Positions 27,013-35,746 of a DNA stretch of 35,746 bases are shown piece after piece (the first letter of the stretch is position 1; each line of letters starts with the position of its first letter). Source of the DNA: Lentisphaerota bacterium (lineage in GTDB: Bacteria > Verrucomicrobiota > Kiritimatiellia > RFP12 > JAAYNR01). The notes under the pieces are model-generated. The model was not told the origin of the DNA, ran no database searches, and saw only the letters and a program-made list of their open reading frames with translations. The translations under genes were made by a program, and so were the position numbers. Location: assembly GCA_012520735.1 (NCBI GenBank), contig JAAYNR010000140.1, forward strand, positions 1 through 35,746, read 5' to 3'.

Positions 27013-28368
27013 ATGGATAACGTAAAAGATAACACCCCACCCCAAACTCCACCAACAACTCATAAAGGTTTTAACCCCGATCTGTTGGTCAAGCTACCTC
27101 TCTCCCGCGCGACGGAAAAAGGTGACAAAGCCACCTCCACACCTGCTCTCGATTTAATTGCTACTGCCAAAAAGCCTACTGACATACCTGCTACAGATAA
27201 AAACATAACCGTTTTACCACCAACTGAACCCACAGCCACCAAAAAGCCGGAGCTGAAACTAGTCACTATAGAGCCGACCGGCAGAGCAACAACCCGGCCA
27301 AGCACAAAAGTTAAACTCAACGACCTCATCTCCCCCCAGGCTCCCTCCCCTGACTCCCCAGCCTCGGCACTGCCCGACTCTTCAACTCCGCAGCCAGGAT
27401 ATTTTCAGCAGCAGCAACCGATCTATTCCTCGCGTCGCCGATCTTTTAAACTACGCTACCTGTGGCTGTTTGTGCCTCTCTTTGCCGCTACAGCGGCCTA
27501 CTTTCTCTACAAATGGGAACGCCCTGAACGTCCATCCCTGCAACTTACCGCCTCTACTAATCCTGACATGGGCGAAAACCTCCTCCCCGCTCAAGAAAAA
27601 AACACTCACCTCCCCTCTACCTCGTGGACCCGTGGAGCATTACGCCTCCATCTCACAACCTACGATGCCGAAGGTTTGGAGATGCCCCTCACCAACACCT
27701 TTACCATCTCCCTCAACTCTACCCAACCACCATACTCTCTGGTAACAAACGCAACCACCCCATTGTTAATACCTGATCTTACTGTCGGCGACTATGCCCT
27801 CTCAATTATGGGTAAAAATTTTTATGCCTCAAAAACTCAGTATATTAAAATCACACCACGTCAACTCTCCAATGCTACAATAATGATGAAGCCCTTTACC
27901 GGTGAAATAGAACTCGCCTGCCACGGAACCAGTCGTACCTTTGCCGTTTATATCGGAGAGCGTTATCTGGGCACGTCAAAGAACTGCTACGAACTGCCAC
28001 TTTATGTACCACATAAACTAACCCTCAAAGCTCCCGGTTGGCGTGATGCTGAAGTTGAATTAACTCTCTGCGACAATCAAAGCCGACACATTGTGGAGAT
28101 ACCTGTACAACGCATCAAGACCGGCATGTCGATCTCTGTCGACCCGGTGACAGGTCCCGCCCCTACCAGCGGGCTGCTCCGTATAAACGATAGCACCCCG
28201 CAGGTTCGTATCAACCTTCCGTTGCAGCGTGATTCACTCACTTACTCCGGTGAGATCACCCTTAACCTCACTATCGACGGCTTTAAAGTGATTGATAACG
28301 ATAAAACCATCACCCTTGTCGATGGCCAGACTACCAGTGTTGTCTTCCGTGTCGCCCCCACTAAATAA
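27013..28368 (+). CDS. Single-TM hypothetical protein: disordered Pro/Thr/Lys-rich N-terminal region, TM helix, PEGA-like C-terminal region
   Basis: TM LRYLWLFVPLFAATAAYFLYKW; C-term repeats such as GEIELACHGTSRTFAVYIGERYLGTSKNCYELPLYVPHKLTLKAPGW. Confidence 0.72.
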   Translation: MDNVKDNTPPQTPPTTHKGFNPDLLVKLPLSRATEKGDKATSTPALDLIATAKKPTDIPATDKNITVLPPTEPTATKKPELKLVTIEPTGRATTRPSTKVKLNDLISPQAPSPDSPASALPDSSTPQPGYFQQQQPIYSSRRRSFKLRYLWLFVPLFAATAAYFLYKWERPERPSLQLTASTNPDMGENLLPAQEKNTHLPSTSWTRGALRLHLTTYDAEGLEMPLTNTFTISLNSTQPPYSLVTNATTPLLIPDLTVGDYALSIMGKNFYASKTQYIKITPRQLSNATIMMKPFTGEIELACHGTSRTFAVYIGERYLGTSKNCYELPLYVPHKLTLKAPGWRDAEVELTLCDNQSRHIVEIPVQRIKTGMSISVDPVTGPAPTSGLLRINDSTPQVRINLPLQRDSLTYSGEITLNLTIDGFKVIDNDKTITLVDGQTTSVVFRVAPTK

Positions 28369-28411
28369 GCGTTAGCATACCGCACGATTTTCCTGTAAAA
28401 TTGGTAATATC

Positions 28412-29428
28412 ATGAAAACACTCAAACTCACAAACACTACTCTATCGGCTACCCTCTCTATATGGATCGCTATCTCCGCCTTTGCCAGCGAGGCCACTCC
28501 ACCCCAACCAAAGCTACTGATATCACCTGTAACACAACTGGAGATCGGCGACATCCGCGCCAATGTAATAACAAACCTCTACTTTGAGATCGCCAACAAA
28601 GGAACAGCCCCCCTGGTAATCGATCGCCTCACCCCAACTTGTCCCTGTATTGTCGGCTCTATCGAGACACCCACCATTGTCCCGGGTGGAAAAACCACTA
28701 TCACACTGGCACTCGATGCTTCGAAAGTCAATGGAAAGTTTACCAGAGGGTTATGGGTTCACTCTAATGACCCCGAAACTGAACAAATTGCTATCATGCT
28801 CAGCGGCAACTCCATACAATCGTTTTTTGGTTTGCCGCCCCATGTTGTAACACTGGCCACATCCTCAGCCGGCACTCCGCTTACCAATGTTTTTACCCTT
28901 GTAGCCGCCGAAGCTGACCTTTTCATCGGCACGCCTAAAGTCGAAACCATAGGTGACCTCACTGTTAACCTCTCCATAGTCACCAATAAAACTGCCAAAA
29001 CCAGCTACACTGTGACTGCTGTTTTTGTCCCTAAAACCGACGATCGCCACAACGCTACCATTGAAATACCTGTGATCAGTAGCTACAACTATAGTCCGCT
29101 GGTGGTATACTATCGCGTTGTGGCAGGTGCCAGCCTCAATGCTGTACCACGCCGGGTTGTAATTCCCGCAAACAGCAAAAACCACGATTTCAAATTTACC
29201 ATACGCTCTAAGAGCAACACTATCGATCCTGCACAAATTACCTGGGAGCCTCAAATCAATGGCATCACAATCACCATGACACCCATAACACGCGGCAAAG
29301 GTGTTACAGTTAGCGGCACTATCACAGAGAACGCACTACATGAACTGCTGCAAACCGCAGAGAAGGCACTCCTGTTTGCATGTCCCGGTTATAAACCGGC
29401 TACGGTCACTTTCGAGGCCGAACAATAG
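28412..29428 (+). CDS. DUF1573-containing secreted protein
   Basis: Signal peptide; VITNLYFEIANKGTAPLVIDRLTPTCPCIVGSIETPTIVPGGKTTITLALDASKVNGKFTRGLWVHSNDPE, the DUF1573 signature. Confidence 0.85.
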   Translation: MKTLKLTNTTLSATLSIWIAISAFASEATPPQPKLLISPVTQLEIGDIRANVITNLYFEIANKGTAPLVIDRLTPTCPCIVGSIETPTIVPGGKTTITLALDASKVNGKFTRGLWVHSNDPETEQIAIMLSGNSIQSFFGLPPHVVTLATSSAGTPLTNVFTLVAAEADLFIGTPKVETIGDLTVNLSIVTNKTAKTSYTVTAVFVPKTDDRHNATIEIPVISSYNYSPLVVYYRVVAGASLNAVPRRVVIPANSKNHDFKFTIRSKSNTIDPAQITWEPQINGITITMTPITRGKGVTVSGTITENALHELLQTAEKALLFACPGYKPATVTFEAEQ

Positions 29429-30260
29429 CAGTTGGCAGCTCAGTGATTGGTTCAGCCGGTGTGATGTCCTCAGCCGCCTCCTCTTCAAGCTCAATCTGAT
29501 AAGCCAATGCTTGTAATAATGAATCTGCCTTGGTTGTAGGTGTCTCGTCTGATGCCACTATAGAGTCAATCGCCTCAATCAGCAAATCTACACACTCCTG
29601 ATCCTCAACCCTCTTCAACATCTCAATCAATTTAGGCAAAGCCACCACTTCTTCAAGCATATCCAACTCAATAATCAAGTCATCTAAAAACTCCAGAGTG
29701 ATATCATCGCCAAATATCTCCGCCGCAGCGTCGAGCATCTCCGCCTTATCAAACTCATTCTCAACCTCAGCAAGGGTGCCCCGCCAAAAGTCCTGCACCT
29801 CTTCAGCAACCTCCGGATCAGGATCAACCAACATCTTTGTCAGTAATGGCAGAGCCGGCAAACCCACCCAATCTAAGGCAAAGGCTACCCTGCTGCGAAC
29901 TTCCGGCTCAGGATGACGATACAACCTCTCTGCCTCTCTTAAAATACCGCTCCTATTATCGTCGTCCAACATCTCCTCCAGATCTCTGGTTATAGCGCCA
30001 ATCTTCTCTTCATCAATCAAGTCACGCTCATCGATCTCTACCTCTACATGACCCGGAGAACTTACCAACTTTTTGTCTGATGTCAGCTTGGCAGCCTCAC
30101 TGCGCCCAACATTTTTGTCAGTTGGTTTAGGCGATGCCACTACCGCCAACGGATCGCTATTTGTGCTGTCACTACCGTTGCGCTCTCCACGCATCACCAT
30201 CACCGCTACCACCGCTACCACCGCAACGGCCAAAACTGCAAAAATTATCTTATTGTTCAT
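29406..30260 (-). CDS. Membrane-anchored acidic HEAT-repeat-like protein
   Basis: N-term anchor MNNKIIFAVLAVAVVAVVAVMVMRG; RHPEPEVRSRVAFALDWVGLPALPLLTKMLVDPDPEVAEEV repeat-like helices. Confidence 0.75.
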   Translation of the reverse strand: MNNKIIFAVLAVAVVAVVAVMVMRGERNGSDSTNSDPLAVVASPKPTDKNVGRSEAAKLTSDKKLVSSPGHVEVEIDERDLIDEEKIGAITRDLEEMLDDDNRSGILREAERLYRHPEPEVRSRVAFALDWVGLPALPLLTKMLVDPDPEVAEEVQDFWRGTLAEVENEFDKAEMLDAAAEIFGDDITLEFLDDLIIELDMLEEVVALPKLIEMLKRVEDQECVDLLIEAIDSIVASDETPTTKADSLLQALAYQIELEEEAAEDITPAEPITELPTAIVRPRK

Positions 30261-30348
30261 CCTGTTCTCTCTCTTTAAACTCCCACTTACTTCTGTAAAA
30301 GCAACCTATCTTTGCATAAATCAGGCTGTGTTGACAAGAGTTCTCCTT

Positions 30349-32559
30349 TTAAAAGTACGGTTCCGGTGCCAAAACCTCGCTAACTGTATCCATTAACAAT
30401 GCATCCCGTTGCCGCCGCTGCATTATATTGAGGCGTTCGCTAAATCCCTCCAGTACACCCAGCTTTTCCCGACATGCCGCCGTCATACCAAGACTGTTAA
30501 GCATCTCCGCATGGTATAACACCAGCTCCGGGGTTAAAAGTTTTGCCGGAACCGCATCAAGTGTAGCTAAGGCCTTCTCAATATTGCCGCTCTTCTTGTA
30601 GGCCATTGCTAAAAACAGAAACGTATCGCCGCTCGCGTCATCAAGACTGATCGCAAATTTCAACGGCTCCATAGCCGATTCCGCATCGCCAATACGCAAT
30701 GTCGCCTCACCCAGCACTGTCAGCAGCATCGCATTAGTATCACTCAACAACACTTGCTGCAAGTGCCCTACCGCTAACCGTGGTGCCCCGCGTTTTATCA
30801 CAGCTCGCGCCAGCATCTCATTGGCAAAATTATCATCCGGCAGAATTTTACGTATTGTTTGAGCATCACGCTCCACCAGATTCCAATCCTGACTTTTTAA
30901 GTCTGTCTCCAAGAGCCAGCGGGCTATATCAGCCTGCTCTGGCAGATCTCGTTGCAGCAAACGTAAAAAGAAGATACGTGCCGACTCCAAACTGCGCCCG
31001 CCGCGTGCCATTAATATTCTGGCTCGTAATAGCTCCATTTTATCACGTTCAATTGGTGGCCGCACCCGCGACAATCTCGGCATCACCACCTGCTCCAGCT
31101 CGTCCAGCATCCCTTTATCCAACATCTCCAAGGCGAGCTTTAACAAGGCAACCACATCAGCATCTGCCGGCACTTCAAACTCACCTTTTCCCAAAGGCCC
31201 GAGTTGATCATGCTCTGTTTCAGTCTGTGCCTGCAAAGCCTGCGGGTCAATATGACACCAATTTTGCCATGGCAGCCAAACCAGCACCACCACCGTAGTG
31301 ACAACCCCCAAGACACCAACCGACCGCCAAAAAAACCAATGCCACATCTCAATGCTTCCGATATCCTGCATTGCCGCTTCGGTCGACATCCCCGCCCGTG
31401 GTGAAGTCACTTTAGACAGCAACCACCAGCGGCACGCCAGAAACCCACTGGCAAATACCACCATTAACGATGTAATAATAGAGATCTCGCCCGCACCACG
31501 CCACACCCACCACGGAGTATAAGGAAAGTTGAATAAAACAAGTGCCAGAGAGATGCTCCCCAGTGCCATACACGCCATATAGTTAACACGTATTTTTGAC
31601 TGTGCACTCAAAGACAAACTCAAAGCAATCACAAAGGGAATACCGGCCCAGAGTAGGGTCCACATCCAGTAAGGTGAGGTCGGGACACTTAAAAGAGCCT
31701 TATAGTGACCATTAATTAACAGCCGCACAACCTGAGTTATCGGTATAGCTACCTCACGTGACTCACTCAACAAAAACGAAGCCATACCAAGTTGCAACAT
31801 GAATGCGCCGCAAATGCTCCCCACCGCTATCAGGAAAAACGTCTGCACATCAAGATCGTTTTGCAAAACGGTACGCATATAAAAGACAGTCAGCACAACC
31901 CCCACTGCGATAAACAGCGGACTCTCCGCCAGTCCTACCCCCCCAACGGCACTCGCAAAGAAAGCGCCCAGCTTACTGGGACGCAAACAGAAAGAACTGG
32001 TTGTCCATACTGCCAGTAAAACCAGCAGAATATCAAACGATGCCGGACCGGCACGGGTAGCGATTACCCACAGTGGTGCAAAAAATGCAAACACCATACC
32101 GGCCGCAATTGTCCCAAATACTAACCCACGCCTCTCACTACGACTAAACTCATCGGTAAGGATATTTACCACATCGTGCGCTTTAGCAATCTTCTGCTGT
32201 GGCACCCCCTCCGGTTCATCATCCCTTATTAAAAATAGCGTCGCCACATTAATGCCACTCATCGAGCACGCCAGTAACCGATAAAACACCACCACCACAC
32301 CACTCAAGGCCGCACCGGCATAAATAGCACTCAGTGCGTTAAGTGTTATCTCGGGAGAAAACACCCCCGTTGAAACTGCTATACGAGCACTCAGCAACCA
32401 CATCTGATGCAACGCCATAGTACGCGGATCCAGCCCCAGCACCTGCCACCCCATCTCGGCAGACTGTCCGGCAGCAACCACATCAGCAATGCAAAAACAA
32501 CACAGCACTGCCGTGTAAACTAACCCTGCTATAACCGCCAGCCAGCGTAACGATTTCAT
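30349..32559 (-). CDS. Polytopic membrane protein with C-terminal TPR-like repeats
   Basis: Many hydrophobic helices in first ~430 aa; AKLLTPELVLYHAEML, AISLDDASGDTFLFLAMAYKKSGNIEKALATLDAVP in the C-term. Confidence 0.8.
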   Translation of the reverse strand: MKSLRWLAVIAGLVYTAVLCCFCIADVVAAGQSAEMGWQVLGLDPRTMALHQMWLLSARIAVSTGVFSPEITLNALSAIYAGAALSGVVVVFYRLLACSMSGINVATLFLIRDDEPEGVPQQKIAKAHDVVNILTDEFSRSERRGLVFGTIAAGMVFAFFAPLWVIATRAGPASFDILLVLLAVWTTSSFCLRPSKLGAFFASAVGGVGLAESPLFIAVGVVLTVFYMRTVLQNDLDVQTFFLIAVGSICGAFMLQLGMASFLLSESREVAIPITQVVRLLINGHYKALLSVPTSPYWMWTLLWAGIPFVIALSLSLSAQSKIRVNYMACMALGSISLALVLFNFPYTPWWVWRGAGEISIITSLMVVFASGFLACRWWLLSKVTSPRAGMSTEAAMQDIGSIEMWHWFFWRSVGVLGVVTTVVVLVWLPWQNWCHIDPQALQAQTETEHDQLGPLGKGEFEVPADADVVALLKLALEMLDKGMLDELEQVVMPRLSRVRPPIERDKMELLRARILMARGGRSLESARIFFLRLLQRDLPEQADIARWLLETDLKSQDWNLVERDAQTIRKILPDDNFANEMLARAVIKRGAPRLAVGHLQQVLLSDTNAMLLTVLGEATLRIGDAESAMEPLKFAISLDDASGDTFLFLAMAYKKSGNIEKALATLDAVPAKLLTPELVLYHAEMLNSLGMTAACREKLGVLEGFSERLNIMQRRQRDALLMDTVSEVLAPEPYF

Positions 32560-32561
32560 CT

Positions 32562-34211
32562 TCAGACCTGCTCCCCATTAACTACTTCTAACGCAAAGTG
32601 CGCCCCGGCCGACGGTGTGCCGATTCTCCGTCCGGCAATTATCGTCGGCCCCGCCACCTCACTACGCTCCGGATAATCAAGCGTGTAGTGCAAACCTCTG
32701 CTCTCTTTACGATGTGCCGCACTGCGGATAATTAATGCTGCCACATCGGCAATATTACGCAACTCCAAAATATCTGTCGTCACCAGATAATCAAAGTAAT
32801 ACTGACGGATCTCGCGGCGTATGTTCGCCACACGCCGCAAAGCCCGTTCTAGCCGTTTGCCACTCCGCACAATCCCTACATAGTCCCACATACAGGTGCG
32901 CACCTCATTCCAGTTATGCGCTACTACCACCTGCTCATCACTCTCCACCGCATTACCATAATGCCACGGCGGTATTGCTGCCGTAACTGCTGGCATACTA
33001 CTGCTTAGAGCAAAATCAGACGCCGCTTTGGCACACACCAACGCCTCCAGCAGTGAATTACTGGCCAGCCTGTTAGCTCCGTGTAAACCTGTATTAGCAC
33101 ACTCGCCTATAGCCAGTAACCCCGGCAAAGTAGTCTCCCCCTCTACTGTCGCTTTGATCCCTCCACAGCAATAGTGAGCCGCCGGCACTACCGGCACCAG
33201 ATCACGTGACATATCAATACCAAAACTTAACGTTGTCGCAAAAATATTAGGAAACCGCTGCTCTAGATATTCACGTGATTTATGCCTGATATCGAGGCAA
33301 CAGTAGGGTGAAGCTGTCCGTTTCATCTCTGCATCAATAGCCCTGGCCACAATGTCACGCGGTGCCAGCGCCCCACGTTTATCGTATTTCTCCATAAACG
33401 GCTTGCCATTGCGATCAACCAGCTCTGCCCCCTCTCCCCGCACAGCTTCACTGATAAGAAAACTCTTAGCTTTAGGGTGATAGAGGCAAGTCGGATGGAA
33501 CTGAATAAACTCCATATTGGCTATATCAGCACCCGCCCGCCACGCAATCGCAATACCATCACCTGTAGCTATATCAGGATTACTGGTATAAAGATAGACC
33601 TTGCCACAACCCCCAGTAGCCATTATTGTCCAGGCCGAACGTACCGCACCGATGCATCCCGTTTCTGAATCGAGTACATAAGCACCGATGCAACGGTTTT
33701 CACCCGGCAAACCCAGCCACCGTGTCGTCACCAGATCAATCACCATCGCGTGTTCGCGCAGTGTAATATTGGGATTCTCCTGTACCCTCTCCAGCAACAC
33801 ACTCTCAATCCGTCGCCCTGTTATATCACCGGCATGGAGAACCCGCCGCTGCGAATGCCCACCTTCACGCCCCAGATCATACCCACTGGCATTATCGGTG
33901 CTGCCACTGAAATTTACCCCCAAACGTTCCAACTCAGCTATCCGTTCCGGGCCCTCTCTGATAATACGCTCCACTACCGCCTCATCACATAACCCTGCAC
34001 CGGCATCAAGTGTATCTGCCACATGCTCAGCAAAAGTGTCATCCGGATCAACCACACAGGCAATCCCCCCCTGAGCAAAATTACTGCTGCTGTCTGCCGA
34101 CAATTTCTTTGTAACCAGCAACACACGCCCATGAGATGCCAGATGCAAAGCCGTGCTCAAGCCGGCAATACCACTGCCAACTATCAAAAAATCAAATGTC
34201 TCTACATGCAT
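32562..34211 (-). CDS. nadB: L-aspartate oxidase
   Basis: FDFLIVGSGIAGLSTALHLA FAD motif, SSNFAQGGIACVVDPDDTFAEHVADTLDAGAGLCDEAVV, HSQRRVLHAGDITGR, AAHYCCGGIKATVEGETTLPGLLAIGECANTGLHGANRLASNSLLE. Confidence 0.95.
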   Translation of the reverse strand: MHVETFDFLIVGSGIAGLSTALHLASHGRVLLVTKKLSADSSSNFAQGGIACVVDPDDTFAEHVADTLDAGAGLCDEAVVERIIREGPERIAELERLGVNFSGSTDNASGYDLGREGGHSQRRVLHAGDITGRRIESVLLERVQENPNITLREHAMVIDLVTTRWLGLPGENRCIGAYVLDSETGCIGAVRSAWTIMATGGCGKVYLYTSNPDIATGDGIAIAWRAGADIANMEFIQFHPTCLYHPKAKSFLISEAVRGEGAELVDRNGKPFMEKYDKRGALAPRDIVARAIDAEMKRTASPYCCLDIRHKSREYLEQRFPNIFATTLSFGIDMSRDLVPVVPAAHYCCGGIKATVEGETTLPGLLAIGECANTGLHGANRLASNSLLEALVCAKAASDFALSSSMPAVTAAIPPWHYGNAVESDEQVVVAHNWNEVRTCMWDYVGIVRSGKRLERALRRVANIRREIRQYYFDYLVTTDILELRNIADVAALIIRSAAHRKESRGLHYTLDYPERSEVAGPTIIAGRRIGTPSAGAHFALEVVNGEQV

Positions 34212-34319
34212 ATTAACCCTGAAATCAAAAAAACTTCACAATCAGTTTTATCCGCCAATTAATCACTTTTAACTATAAGTCAACCAGCCTCGCTCTGTCA
34301 ATAACACCCAACCACCAAA

Positions 34320-35426
34320 TTATGCCCCACTTGCCATCTCCAACCCCTTCTCTATGAAGCTGAAAAACCGCTCTGCGGCTACTCCCCACCTTAGATTCTC
34401 ATACGCAAATCTTTGTCCGCCCCTCCCTATCCGTTCCGCCAGTTCAGGCGTATCCATCAAAAGCTCTACCTTATCGGCTATCTCCTGCACACTCCCCTCA
34501 TACAACAACAACGCCTCTGCGCCATCAGATAAAAACCGCCCTAAATTACTTACCGGCAAAATAACCGGACGCCCAGATGCAAAAAACTCCGGTAGTTTCG
34601 AAGGAAACCTGAACTCATTAAACTCATCAGCCACACCCGGTTGCACCAGTATATCCCCTTTTGCCAATAATCCGGGCAACTCTTCACGTGCCACTACACC
34701 AAAATCAGTTACATATGGTGCTGCGGCTACAACTCGTCCGGCAAAACCGTCGTCATAACACCCCCCGCTCCTCAATAATCTTACACTGCGCCCACGCCGA
34801 TTCAGCTCCACCACCGCCCCATACAACGTCGCCATTTCATCGCTGTTATTTGGATGCACATTACCCGTATAAACCAGTGTTGTTGCACCATCAGTAACAT
34901 CACGCCCACGCCACACCTCCATATCACCAAACAGCTCTTCATCGTAACCTGGCCAGAACAACTCTCTCCGCACCCCGCACGGCACCATCTCCAACAGACG
35001 ATCCATCAACACCGTTACCCCCGCCGCCCCTCTCATAAACCGCTCCATATGTATCGGGTGCGACAACGCCCGTCCCTTAAGATGCCGATACCGCAATCTG
35101 GCTCGTAAACTAAATATGCGCCCGTGTGGCACACACAGATGAGTCGCCGTAATAGCCTTTTCATTATCCTCTAAATGGACAAAATACGGCACGCCATACT
35201 CTGCCACCAAACTATTTACCGCCAACCGCACACTCTCCCGTGGTGTCCACGCTACGACACCATCCACCCCGCTCTTCAGCAAATCCCCCCGCAAACACTC
35301 TTCATATGGAGGATAACAGATTACCACCTGCCACCCCTCAGGCGCATGATTTGCCAGTGCCCGGGCATGTAAATCACTATTACTCCCAGACTCACTGTGC
35401 ATCACTATAGCTATTTTTCGCTTCAA
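34320..35426 (-). CDS. Glycosyltransferase (GT-B fold, GT4-like)
   Basis: TLVYTGNVHPNNSDEMATLYGAVVEL ... LPGLLAKGDILVQPG ... FPSKLPEFFASGRPVILP; TTG at 35426 has upstream GGAG, but the start could also be TTG at 35456. Confidence 0.85.
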   Translation of the reverse strand: MKRKIAIVMHSESGSNSDLHARALANHAPEGWQVVICYPPYEECLRGDLLKSGVDGVVAWTPRESVRLAVNSLVAEYGVPYFVHLEDNEKAITATHLCVPHGRIFSLRARLRYRHLKGRALSHPIHMERFMRGAAGVTVLMDRLLEMVPCGVRRELFWPGYDEELFGDMEVWRGRDVTDGATTLVYTGNVHPNNSDEMATLYGAVVELNRRGRSVRLLRSGGCYDDGFAGRVVAAAPYVTDFGVVAREELPGLLAKGDILVQPGVADEFNEFRFPSKLPEFFASGRPVILPVSNLGRFLSDGAEALLLYEGSVQEIADKVELLMDTPELAERIGRGGQRFAYENLRWGVAAERFFSFIEKGLEMASGA

Positions 35427-35525
35427 ACAACCATCTCCACACCCGGTTAACCACAACCAAACTTACTCACCTGAATAACTGTTATATTGTACCACACCTG
35501 AAAGCCGAAAGTAGACAACGAAATC

Positions 35526-35555
35526 ACCCCATAAAAAAATTAATATTTATGGGGT
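35526..35555. other. Perfect 10-bp-arm inverted repeat (hairpin) in the right-end intergenic region
   Basis: accccataaa (35526-35535) / tttatggggt (35546-35555), 10-nt AT-rich loop. Confidence 0.75.
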
Positions 35556-35677
35556 AGACCCGCTTGCTGTTCAGGGCGTTTTTATTTAGCCACGTTGGAG
35601 CCTTGCAGCTATTGATAACACTTTAGTAGCTAACCCGTTAGCTACTGTCAAAAAAAACAAGAAGTTCAAACAGCTAT

Positions 35678-35746
35678 CTTCATAAGTTGTTGCGTTGAAG
35701 CGGCTAAGGCAGCATTGAGAGTCGTCGTCAACTCTCTTCCTTTTAA
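35678..35746. repeat. Right copy of the end repeat; on the minus strand it also carries the last codons of an ORF entering from outside the window (stop at 35666-35668)
   Basis: 65/69 identity to 1-69; minus-strand reading LKGRELTTTLNAALAASTQQLMKIAV*. Confidence 0.9.

Noticed and set aside
30190-30235. accgctacc tandem repeats
   Set aside because: They encode the Ala/Val membrane anchor (VAVVAVVAV); best explained by composition of the hydrophobic helix.
30780-31298. 172-aa plus-strand ORF
   Set aside because: Antisense to the TPR membrane protein gene; Pro/His/Ala-rich composition typical of a shadow ORF.
1-35746. Circular plasmid/phage genome suggested by terminal direct repeats
   Set aside because: Repeats differ at 4 of 69 positions and the interior carries chromosomal housekeeping genes (uvrA, hisD, hisC, aspS, nadB).
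1-35746. CRISPR array, tRNA or rRNA genes, integrase/transposase or toxin-antitoxin genes
   Set aside because: None recognised by eye on either strand; a tRNAscan/Infernal run would be needed to exclude small RNAs.

Overview
The window looks like an ordinary bacterial chromosomal segment, about 23 genes, of mid GC content. It may come from the PVC superphylum (Verrucomicrobiota/Kiritimatiellota-like); that placement is inference from gene style only. Layout: (1) a minus-strand surface-polysaccharide operon (GH127 enzyme, sugar transferase, GT2, NAD-dependent epimerase) at 0.2-4.7 kb; (2) a plus-strand block of UvrD-like helicase, a multidomain REC/HD-GYP/HisKA-like protein, UvrA, a small secreted protein, HisD and HisC; (3) a minus-strand MgtC-family gene; (4) a subtilase-like protein lacking its Ser region; (5) a coupled AsnC regulator, aminotransferase, TadA and AspRS block; (6) a 1.07-kaa secreted CehA/McbA-like protein; (7) an RRM protein with a terminator; (8) FtsB/DivIC-like and LpxL-like genes; (9) a cluster of uncharacterised envelope proteins; (10) NadB and a glycosyltransferase. 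No tRNA, rRNA, CRISPR array or complete mobile element was recognised. The best leads are an AspRS with a C-terminal GatC-like domain, a 12-nt G homopolymer in the signal-peptide codons of the CehA-like protein (phase-variation candidate) whose PHP metal motifs also look lost, a pseudo-receiver/HD-GYP/kinase-less HisKA protein between uvrD and uvrA, a subtilase with its catalytic Ser segment missing, and near-identical direct repeats at the two window ends. All calls come from reading the sequence; no searches were run.
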